From: JACVRW01 sp963825345
Lineage (GTDB): Bacteria > Actinomycetota > Thermoleophilia > Solirubrobacterales > Thermoleophilaceae
Length of the DNA stretch: 64,000 bases
Assembly (NCBI GenBank): GCA_963825345.1
Contig: CAWGSQ010000001.1
Span: 233,136-297,135, forward strand
Reading direction: 5' to 3'
In this document: one piece after another, positions 11,426 through 18,736 of the stretch
Position numbering within the stretch: position 1 is the stretch's first letter
How the letters are laid out: every line of letters begins with the position of its first letter
Program-made: the position numbers and the translations under genes
Notes under the pieces: model-generated
Database searches by the model: none
What the model saw: the letters and a program-made list of their open reading frames with translations, nothing else
Told to the model about the DNA's origin: nothing

Positions 11426-12080
11426 GCAGGAACCTGATCGCCTCGGCGATGTCCTCCACCTGAATCATCTCTTCCTTCGGAACCTCGCCCTCGACCCAGT
11501 CGGTCATCGGCGTGGCCACGAAGCCGGGGCAGAGGGCGGTCACCTGCACGCCATCCGTGGCGAGCTCCTTGTGGAGCGCCTGGCTCAGACCGACCACTCC
11601 GAACTTGGTCGCCGAGTAGGCCGCGAGCCAGCCCTGCCCGTGCTTGCCGGCGTAGGAGGCCGTGTTCGTCATCAGCGCCTTGCCGTGCTCGGCGCCCGCC
11701 TCCTTCAGCATGGGGATCGCCTCGCGGGCGAGCAGGTAGACCGCGCGCAGGTTCACGTTGAGTTGGAGATCGAGCTTCTTGGTCTCCGCGTCGGCAACGG
11801 CGCCGCCTATGCCGATGCCGGCGTTGTTGACCAGCACGTCGAGCCGCCCGCAGCGCTCGCGATGCGCGGCCACCAGCTTGGAGATCTCCTGCTCGTCCGC
11901 CATGTTGGCGGGCACGGCCTCCACGTCGAAGCCCTCGTCGCGCAGCGTCTGTGCGGCCGCCTCGAGCTTCTCCGGGCGCCGGGCCGAGATGGTCAGCCTG
12001 TAGCCGTCCTCACCCAGCGCCCGGGCGATCGCAAGCCCGATCCCGCTGGATCCTCCAGTGATGAGTGCCGCGCGGTCCAT
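11358..12080 (-). CDS. Short-chain dehydrogenase/reductase
   Basis: A 240-residue classical SDR with a Rossmann fold. Visible motifs are the nucleotide-binding TGGSSGIG (8-15), NNAG (85-88) and the catalytic Tyr155-x-x-x-Lys159 in AAYSATKFG, with the expected Ser just before (TNTASYAGK). The usual role is NAD(P)-dependent oxidation or reduction of an alcohol or ketone; the substrate is unknown. An Arg pair after beta-2 (SARRPEK) suggests a preference for NADP. Its start is 41 bp from the divergent lipoprotein gene at 12122. Confidence 0.93.
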   Translation of the reverse strand: MDRAALITGGSSGIGLAIARALGEDGYRLTISARRPEKLEAAAQTLRDEGFDVEAVPANMADEQEISKLVAAHRERCGRLDVLVNNAGIGIGGAVADAETKKLDLQLNVNLRAVYLLAREAIPMLKEAGAEHGKALMTNTASYAGKHGQGWLAAYSATKFGVVGLSQALHKELATDGVQVTALCPGFVATPMTDWVEGEVPKEEMIQVEDIAEAIRFLLRTSPNCMVPEVQFVRPGDSEL

Positions 12081-12121
12081 AGCGCGGGCACTCTATTTCA
12101 ACTCTCTACCCTTCCCCGCCC

Positions 12122-13105
12122 GTGACTCTCCGAAGGATCTCTGTGGCCGCCCTGCTCGTCTGCGCCCTGCTCGCCGGGTGCGGCGGGGACGACTCGTCCT
12201 CGGACGACCAGCAGGCGCCGCCCGCAGCCAAGGCGAAGGACTTCCCGAAGCCGGCCGGGAAGTCGATCGCAGAGCTGCTGAACGAGACCGGTGGGAACGG
12301 CCCGGTGCTGGCACCTTCCGGGCTCGAGCTGCGCACCGGCGAGCACCGTTTCGGGTTCGCCCTGTTCAGCCGCTCGCGCGAACAGATAAGCGACGCGAGC
12401 GTGGCGGTCTACGTCGCGCCCGAGGGCGGCGGACCGGCGAAGGGCCCGTACCTGGCGCGCTGGGAGTCGCTCGCGGTGAGGCCCCAGTTCCAAAGCCGCC
12501 AGACGGCCTCCGATCCCGACGCGGCGAAGTCGATCTACACGGTCGAGCTCCCGTTCGACAAGCCCGGCAGGTACGAGCTGCTCGGCATCGCCCGCGTCGG
12601 CGGCAAACTGGTGCCGGCCACAACGCCCTCGCCCGGGGTGGTGGTGAAGAAGGAGTCCGCCGACCCGATCCCGGCGGTGGGCACCAGCCCGCCGCGCATC
12701 CACACGCCGACGCTGACCGAGGTGGGCGGCGACGTCGCGTCGATCGACACCCGCCTTCCGCCGTCCTCGATGCACGACGCCGACTTCGCCGATGTGCTCG
12801 GCAAGAAGCCGGTGGTTCTGCTGTTCGCCACGCCCCAGCTATGCCAGAGCCGGGTGTGCGGGCCGGTGGTGGACGTGGCCGAGCAGGTGAAGGCGAGCGC
12901 CGCCGACGACGTGGAGTTCATCCACATGGAGATCTTCCGCAACAACCGCATCGACGAGGGAGTGCGGCCTCAGATGGCCGCCTTCAATCTCCAGACCGAG
13001 CCCTGGCTGTTCGTGTTCGACCGCTCCGGCAAGGTGGCCGCGCGGATCGAGGGCGCGTTCAGCGAGCGCGAGCTCGACCAGGCGATCTCGAAGGCGACCG
13101 GCTAG
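12122..13105 (+). CDS. Lipoprotein with C-terminal thioredoxin-like domain
   Basis: 327 residues from a GTG start. The signal peptide VTLRRISVAALLVCALLAGC ends in a lipobox (Cys20), so the protein should be tethered outside the membrane. Residues 25-200 form a beta-rich domain without a recognised family. Residues 210-327 look like a thioredoxin fold (KKPVVLLFATPQLCQSRVCGP ... PWLFVFDRSGKVAARIEGA). The cysteine pair is Cys241/Cys246 in CQSRVC, a CX4C spacing rather than the usual CXXC. A role in extracytoplasmic thiol or copper chemistry is possible but is inference. It sits convergent to the gene at 13121. Confidence 0.82.
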   Translation: MTLRRISVAALLVCALLAGCGGDDSSSDDQQAPPAAKAKDFPKPAGKSIAELLNETGGNGPVLAPSGLELRTGEHRFGFALFSRSREQISDASVAVYVAPEGGGPAKGPYLARWESLAVRPQFQSRQTASDPDAAKSIYTVELPFDKPGRYELLGIARVGGKLVPATTPSPGVVVKKESADPIPAVGTSPPRIHTPTLTEVGGDVASIDTRLPPSSMHDADFADVLGKKPVVLLFATPQLCQSRVCGPVVDVAEQVKASAADDVEFIHMEIFRNNRIDEGVRPQMAAFNLQTEPWLFVFDRSGKVAARIEGAFSERELDQAISKATG

Positions 13106-13120
13106 CGGCTTACCGGCCGG

Positions 13121-14122
13121 CTAGCGGCGCCCGGCGGGCTTCTTCTTCGGCCGCTTGACGACGACCTTCTTGCTGTAGGGCTTCGTCGGCCCGCCGCCCG
13201 CGGCGCCCACGCTGAGCCTCACGGTCATCGCGACCTTCTTCTTCTTGCGCAGCGCCTTCGTCAGCACGCGCTTGTTCGTCTTGCTGAGCTTGATCCGGAT
13301 GCGCGCGACCGTGTTCGGCACGCCGAGGGTGGCGGCCTTGCGCCGCGTGTTGACGGGCTTGCCGCGCTTCTTCAGCTTCGGCAGCTGTGCGTAGGCCTGG
13401 ACGGTGCAGGCGCGGTCGCACGTGGCCATCACGTCGAGGATGCCCTTCTTCAGCACCTTCTTGGAGACGATCCGGAAGGTGAACACGGGAGCCTCGGTGC
13501 CGCTTGGCCCGGTGCCGCCACCGCCACCGCCACCGCCGCCGCCACCACCACCGCTGCCGCCGCCACCCTCGTCCGGTGCCGTGGCCTGCCACGAGTAGCG
13601 CACGCTCAGCGCCGAGCCGGCGTAGGTGTTGTCGCCGCTCGTGGGGGTGGGCGGGGGCCCGCCGTCGGGTAGCGAGGCGATGAAGCGATAGGTGCGGGCC
13701 TCGCCGGGGGCGATGTTGCCGAGCGCGCTGCTCTGAAGAGTGGAGAGCTGGCCCGCGAAGACGGGAACGAGGTTGCCGCCGGTGATGTCCTGGACGTCGA
13801 GGTGCACGGCGGCCGAGAGCAGGCCGCCGTTGGCGCCGGGCTGGTCCACCACGTCGAGCTGGTGGAGGCCGAGGTCGCCCGCGAGCGTGCCGGCGTTCGA
13901 GAGCTGGACGGTGCCGGTCACGGAGCGGCCCGGGGCAAGGCCCGAAGCCTGGAAGATCGCCTGCCCGTCGAGCGAGTTCGTGATCTGGAAGGTGCCGCTC
14001 GCCTGGTTGATCACCGCGATCGGCTCCGCACTCCCGCTGGACCTGGCCGCAACCACGCAGGCAGAGACGGCCACGATTGCAGCAAGGGCCATCCACCTAC
14101 GTAGTGGTCGCAAGTCCATCAC
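13121..14122 (-). CDS. Secreted TasA/camelysin-like protein with Gly-rich linker and basic tail
   Basis: 333 residues. A signal peptide (about 1-32) is followed by a domain resembling camelysin/TasA proteins: SGTFQITNSLDGQAIFQASGLAPG, then TVQLSNAGTLAGDLGLHQLDV. TasA relatives form or accompany surface fibres. A glycine tract (DEGGGGS followed by about 13 Gly) at about 205-225 links to a strongly basic C-terminal domain ending KRPKKKPAGRR. The basic tail might hold the protein to anionic wall or exopolysaccharide (inference). A GATATATC box at 14132-14139 could be part of its promoter. It is similar in build to other secreted proteins in this window and probably decorates the cell surface. 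Confidence 0.7.
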   Translation of the reverse strand: MMDLRPLRRWMALAAIVAVSACVVAARSSGSAEPIAVINQASGTFQITNSLDGQAIFQASGLAPGRSVTGTVQLSNAGTLAGDLGLHQLDVVDQPGANGGLLSAAVHLDVQDITGGNLVPVFAGQLSTLQSSALGNIAPGEARTYRFIASLPDGGPPPTPTSGDNTYAGSALSVRYSWQATAPDEGGGGSGGGGGGGGGGGGGTGPSGTEAPVFTFRIVSKKVLKKGILDVMATCDRACTVQAYAQLPKLKKRGKPVNTRRKAATLGVPNTVARIRIKLSKTNKRVLTKALRKKKKVAMTVRLSVGAAGGGPTKPYSKKVVVKRPKKKPAGRR

Positions 14123-14213
14123 CGTCTTGCTGATATATCGGCCGTATGGAGCCGAAAGTGAGCACGATTTAGCGCGAGGTGCGCCGATTGGACGAATAGG
14201 CTGAAATCCAGAA

Positions 14214-14287
<74 letters not shown>

Positions 14288-14352
14288 CTCGCGCAGAAGT
14301 TCCGCTCGATTAGGCGCGTTCGTAGGTCGTTCCTGATCGAAAGGGAGAGCCG

Positions 14353-14970
14353 ATGGCCCCCGGAGCCGTACTAGCTAACCTCGGGCTCTACGTCGAGCCC
14401 GGTTTCCTCGATGACGAGACGCGACACCGGCTGCGCTCGGAGATCGACGCGAGCCAGAAGACGCAGGCCGACGTGGCGCGCGCCGGGAGGGATCAGACCG
14501 TCGTCGAGCTCGAGGACCGCTCCACTCGGCGCGTGCTCGTTTCGCCGGAAACGATCGAGTTGATCAAGGAGCGTCTCAAGGACGTCATGCCCAAGCTTGG
14601 CCAGCATTTCGGGGTGGAACTCGAGCGCTGCCAGGAGCCGCAGTTCCTTGCCTATCAGGTGGGTGACTTCTTCCACGCGCACATGGACGGGGCGGATGGC
14701 GACGACGTGCCGCCGGACGTGCGCGGCCGAAAAGTTTCCGCCGTCGTGTTCGTCAACGGCGACAGCTCCGACGACTCCGAAGCTGACTCATACAGCGGCG
14801 GCGAGCTCGTCTTCTACGGCCTCATGGGCGACGACGAGCGCACTAAGGGTGTGGGCTTCCCGTTGAACGGCACGGCGGGCGAGCTCGTGGCATTCCCGTC
14901 GGACATGTGGCACGAGGTGAACGCCGTCACGCACGGCGAGCGCCACACGATCGTCTGCTGGTTCAAGTAG
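14353..14970 (+). CDS. 2-oxoglutarate/Fe(II) oxygenase, prolyl 4-hydroxylase type
   Basis: 205 residues. The iron-binding facial triad is visible: His110-x-Asp112 in FFHAHMDGADG and distal His187 in DMWHEVNAV. The 2-oxoglutarate-binding Arg197 is ten residues later in GERHTIVCWF. Strand motifs such as GGELVFYGL and GELVAFPSDMWHEV match the P4Hc domain. Such enzymes hydroxylate proline or other side chains in proteins or peptides; the target is unknown. An AAGGGAGAG ribosome site lies about 9 bases before the ATG. It is a single gene after the CAT tRNA. Confidence 0.88.
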   Translation: MAPGAVLANLGLYVEPGFLDDETRHRLRSEIDASQKTQADVARAGRDQTVVELEDRSTRRVLVSPETIELIKERLKDVMPKLGQHFGVELERCQEPQFLAYQVGDFFHAHMDGADGDDVPPDVRGRKVSAVVFVNGDSSDDSEADSYSGGELVFYGLMGDDERTKGVGFPLNGTAGELVAFPSDMWHEVNAVTHGERHTIVCWFK

Positions 14971-15016
14971 CGAGCCAGGCGGCGCTCACGCAGAGCGCTG
15001 GACGCGCCTGAGCCGC

Positions 15017-16830
15017 TCAGCGCCGCACGCGCTCGCAGCGGCGGATGCGGTCGACGCGGTCGGCGGTCACGCGGTCGCGCCGGCCGGGGCCGCAATTGAT
15101 CCGATCGCGCCTGCGGTTGCGGGCGCTCACCACGTCGTTGCCCGCGCCTGCTGAGACGACATTCCTGCCCTTGCCGGTGGTGATGCGGTCGTTCCCTGAG
15201 TTGCCGGTGAGGCGGTCGTTGCCGGCGCCACCCGACAGCCGGTCCCCGCTCGACCCGCCGCCGAGCCGGTCGTTGCCGGAGTCGCCGGTGAGGCGGTCGG
15301 CGCCGGCCTCGCCCAGCAGCCGGTCGTTGCCGCTGCCGCCGCGCACCCGGTCGTTCCCCAGGCCGCCGCACACGAAGTCCGAGCTGGCGCCCGAACGGGC
15401 TGAGTCATTCCCTCCGAGCAACGCGATCACATCGGCTCCGGGCAGTGCCGATCAGGGCGTCGATGCCGTTCGTGCCGAAGATCGTCGCCGGGCGCCCGAA
15501 GCACGTCGGCGGCGGCACGATGGTCTGCGGCAGGACCGTCACGGTGATCGTGCTCGAGGTCGGGCCGAACCCGAAGTCGTCGAAGGGGTGGTAGGTGAAG
15601 GTGTCGGTGCCGACGAAGCCGGGGTTCGGTGTGTACGTGGCGGCGGTGTCGCTCCGGCTGGGCCAAGTTGACGCTGCCGTTTGTCGGCTGGTCGTCAATG
15701 CTCCTCTTCACGGGCGTTTGCTCGTACGCTGGCCCGTTGTCGGTGCAGGGCAGCGGGATCGAGACGGCGGTGTTCACGGGCGTGGTCACCGTGCCGTCCT
15801 GGCAGGTGGGAGCGGCGTCCGGTGCCCAGTCCGGGTTGCCGTCGAAGTTGGCCGGGTCATCGGTGAGCGTCTGCGGAACGAGGTCGCTGTTGTCGGAGTC
15901 CTCCGCCACCAGGGCGCCGGAGGTGAAGACGCCCGAGACGTAGGCGACCCTGAAGCCGTTCGGCGACCAGGTGCAGTTGTAATCCCCGCTTCCGCTGGAT
16001 GCGAGCGGGCTCGCCCCGGCGGGGTTGCTGATCTCCGCGACGAAGATGGACGCCATGGCGTTCAGGCCCGCCGTCGCGCTGCCCGTGAAGCAGATCCTGG
16101 TCCCGTCGGGCGAGATCGACGGCTGGAACGCATGGGCGCCGCTGATGTGGATCAGCTCGGTCCCGGTGCCGGTGTTGTTCGCGGGCTCCCGGAGGATCTT
16201 CACATCGTTGTTGCTGCCGTTCGGGGCGACGTTCACGTCACCCTCCGCGTAGTAGAGGGTCTGCGAGTCCGGGCTCCAGGCCGGCTTGGTCTCGAGGGGC
16301 CCACCGAGGGCCGTCAGGTCGAGGGTGGCTCCGGTCGCGACGGTCTCCACGCGAATGATCCGGTCGGTGCTGGCGTCGGCGGGCTGGTGCTCGTAGGCGA
16401 TCCGCGTACCGTCCGGCGACCACGCGGGCCTGTCCTCGCTCAGGCTGTCACCGGTGACCGTCAGCGGCTGGACGTCGCCGGTCTCCAGATCCTTGATGTA
16501 GATGTCGAAGTTCTGCGTCGCCGGGTCGGAGTTCGCGGTGCCGCGCGCGTAGGCGATCTTCGTGCGGTCGGGCGAGATGGTCGGGTGCCTGTGCTGGCCG
16601 ACCGCCGTGTCGAGCGCCGGCCCTACCGCGGGAGAGAAGATGTCGGCCGGTTGCCTCCAGAAGTAGAGCCTCGCCTGCGAGTCGTCGGCGTCTGGGCCGG
16701 CCCGTCCGCTGACGAAGACGATCCGACCGTTGCGTCCGGAGAGGACGCCCGCGGCCGACGCGGGCAGGGCCATAACCGAGGCGAGGACCACGACGATCGC
16801 GAGCGTGCGACGCAGGGGCGACGAGGTCAC
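15017..16830 (-). CDS. Secreted TolB-like propeller + Ig-like + RTX repeat protein, two frameshifts
   Basis: About 604 residues after repair. A signal peptide (VTSSPLRRTLAIVVVLASVMALPASAA) leads into PD40/TolB-like beta-propeller repeats (ISPDRTKIAYARGT, WSPDGTRIAYEHQ, WSPDSQTLYYAEG, ISPDGTRICFTG, WSPNGFRVAYVSG). A cadherin/Ig-like segment follows (TYTPNPGFVGTDTFTYHPFDD). Last come RTX-type calcium-binding nonapeptides (GGLGNDRVRGGSGNDRLLG and more). The frame changes at about 15654 (extra G in GG) and about 15440 (extra base in a C/G run); removing one base at each point joins the three parts. The RTX tail is usually stabilised by Ca2+ outside the cell. The function is probably surface adhesion or binding; there is no catalytic motif. 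Confidence 0.8.
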
Positions 16831-16894
16831 CAGTCCTTTCTACACCCCCGCGCCCCCAAATGGAACCGTCGCGCTGCGACTGCAGCAGTTCCTA

Positions 16895-17392
16895 TTAGAT
16901 GACGCCCCCGTTACCTGAGCAGTGAACGTGGAAGTTCTGGAACTGCGTGGTCATCTCGCCGTTCGCGTTGAACGTGATGTGCAGGATCGTCTGGATCTGG
17001 AAGTTCTCGCCTGAACCGCGGCTCACAACGTTCATCATCACCTCGAGCGTGGTGATGTTGGCTCCGTCGACGCGCGAGTTTTCGATGGTGTTGCTGATGT
17101 TGTTGACGTTGTAGAGGTCGCCGGTCAGCGAGCCGATACCCGTGAGCTTCTGGCTGTTGAAGTGGGCGTGGACGTGCTGGCGCTCGGCGTCCTCCACGAA
17201 CTCACCCTGCTGAAGCAGGTGAAGCGTGCCCTGGAGCTGGATCTCGTCGCCGTTGCAGAGGTTCGCGGCAGGGAAGTCCTCCACCGGAATCTTGAAGTTC
17301 TGGGTCGTTGCACCCGCGACTGAAGCGAACGTGAGTGCCAGAGCGAAAACACTGACGCCGACGGCTGCGGACCGGTTGAGGCTGAAGCGCAT
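16895..17392 (-). CDS. Secreted protein of unknown function
   Basis: 165 residues with a clear Sec signal peptide (MRFSLNRSAAVGVSVFALALTFASVAGA). The mature part is beta-rich, with polar alternating segments (NNISNTIENSRVDGANITTLEVMMNVVSRG, QIQTILHITFNANGEMTTQFQNFHVHC). Two cysteines (in NLCNGDE and VHCSGNG) could form a disulphide. I do not recognise the family. It is a single gene between the TolB/RTX gene and the ROK regulator, on the same strand as both. Confidence 0.7.
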   Translation of the reverse strand: MRFSLNRSAAVGVSVFALALTFASVAGATTQNFKIPVEDFPAANLCNGDEIQLQGTLHLLQQGEFVEDAERQHVHAHFNSQKLTGIGSLTGDLYNVNNISNTIENSRVDGANITTLEVMMNVVSRGSGENFQIQTILHITFNANGEMTTQFQNFHVHCSGNGGVI

Positions 17393-17420
17393 TAAGAGTC
17401 TTTCGTTCGGATTACTGACC

Positions 17421-18587
17421 CTAGGCGCGATCCGCCGATTCCGCGAGCACGAGCGCGAGCGCGCCGAGTAGCTCCGCCCTCGGTCCCAGGACGCCGGGGA
17501 CGATGTCCAGGTGGCGTGACGTGGCAGGTATGGCGTGACGGTGGACCTGCTCGCGCAGCGGATCCAGCAGCACGTCGCCAGCCGCGCTCAGCTGGCCCCC
17601 GACAACGATCAGCTCGGGGTTGAGCAGGTCGCACAGAGTGGCCACCGCCGTACCGATGTAGCGGCCGGCGTCGGCGAGTACGCGGCGCGCGGCGGAGTCG
17701 CCGGCCGCGGCCGCATCAAGCAATTGCTGCGTAGTCAGCTCGGGCCCGTGCGTGGCCTGCAGCAGCTCGACGAGCGCGGCCGCCCCGGCGAGCGTCTCGA
17801 GGCAGCCGCGCTTGCCGCAGCGGCAAAACGGACCATCCTCCTGGACGATCGCGTGGCCGATCTCGCCGGCCATGCCGTCCGCCCCGTGGAAGAGCCGGCC
17901 GTCGACGATCAGACCCGCGCCGATCCCGGTCGAGACCTTCAGGTAAGCGGCGTTCTGATAGCCGCTGGCCGCGCCCCAGTGGAGCTCGGCGAGCGCGCCG
18001 AGGTTGGCGTCGTTGTCCACCCGCACCGGAAGGTCCAGCCGTGAGGCGAGGGCCTCGGCAGCTCGAACGCCAACCCACCCCGGCAGGATGGACGAAGAAC
18101 CCACCCGGCCCGAACTCATCTCGATTGGTCCGGGCAGTCCCATGCCGACGCCGATCACGTCGGCCCGCGAGACCCCGGCTTCGCGGAGTACCTCGTCCAC
18201 CAGCTCGACTGCGGTCTCGAGTCCGATTTCCGCGGGCTCGTCGGTGGGCATCGCCCGTTCGGCCTCGGCGAGGATCGCGTGGCTGAGATCCGCGGCCGCC
18301 ACCCTCACGTGGCGCTTGCCGAAGTCGATGCCGAGCACCGCTCCGGCGGAGCGGGTGAAGAAGAGGAGCCGCGGCGGACGCCCGCCACGCGGAGAGGCGC
18401 CGCCGTCGCCGTCGCGTTCGAGGAGTACGCCCTCCCGCTCGAGCTCGGCCACGATGCTTGCCACGGTGGTGCGCGAGAGACCGGTACGCCGCGCCAGCTC
18501 CGCACGGCTCGCCGCTCCGGCCTCGCGTAGCCCCGCCAACAGCCTGGCGCGGTTGCGCTCGCGGCGGATGTCCGGACCCGCAGACAC
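17421..18587 (-). CDS. ROK-family transcriptional regulator
   Basis: An N-terminal winged helix-turn-helix (about 15-65, ASRAELARRTGLSRTTVASIVAELE) is fused to a sugar-kinase-like ROK domain (VLGIDFGKRHVRVAAADL, GVGMGLPGPIEMSSG, GIGAGLIVDGRLFHGADGMAGEIGH). The zinc-binding signature CRCGKRGCLETLAG is present. The open frame reaches 18755, but the GTG at 18587 is preferred: it gives 388 residues, the normal length, and lies where a promoter with a perfect TTGACA box would start a leaderless transcript. It is divergent from GH30 and GH3 genes, so it probably represses them until a sugar binds the ROK domain (inference from the family). Confidence 0.92.
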   Translation of the reverse strand: MSAGPDIRRERNRARLLAGLREAGAASRAELARRTGLSRTTVASIVAELEREGVLLERDGDGGASPRGGRPPRLLFFTRSAGAVLGIDFGKRHVRVAAADLSHAILAEAERAMPTDEPAEIGLETAVELVDEVLREAGVSRADVIGVGMGLPGPIEMSSGRVGSSSILPGWVGVRAAEALASRLDLPVRVDNDANLGALAELHWGAASGYQNAAYLKVSTGIGAGLIVDGRLFHGADGMAGEIGHAIVQEDGPFCRCGKRGCLETLAGAAALVELLQATHGPELTTQQLLDAAAAGDSAARRVLADAGRYIGTAVATLCDLLNPELIVVGGQLSAAGDVLLDPLREQVHRHAIPATSRHLDIVPGVLGPRAELLGALALVLAESADRA

Positions 18588-18593
18588 GCGAGA

Positions 18594-18623
18594 ACTATCG
18601 ATCACACGCCGAACATTTGTCAA
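18594..18623 (-). promoter_or_regulatory. Promoter of the ROK regulator gene
   Basis: On the minus strand a perfect -35 box TTGACA (18623-18618) is followed after 18 bases by GATAGT (18599-18594), a 4/6 match to TATAAT. The predicted transcription start falls on or next to the GTG at 18587, which suggests leaderless mRNA. The half-site CGAACAT at 18610-18616 reappears inverted as ATGTTCG at 18724-18730, close to the GH30 start. The pair could be operator half-sites shared by the divergent genes; this part is speculative. Confidence 0.5.
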
Positions 18624-18736
18624 GAAAGGCAGGTTTTCGGGCGTTGCAATGGGGAGATAGGGCAGCTTTTGCGCAATACCTCCGCGTTTCGATCCGCCTG
18701 TTTCGTGCAAGACGACCCTGGGGATGTTCGTAAGCG

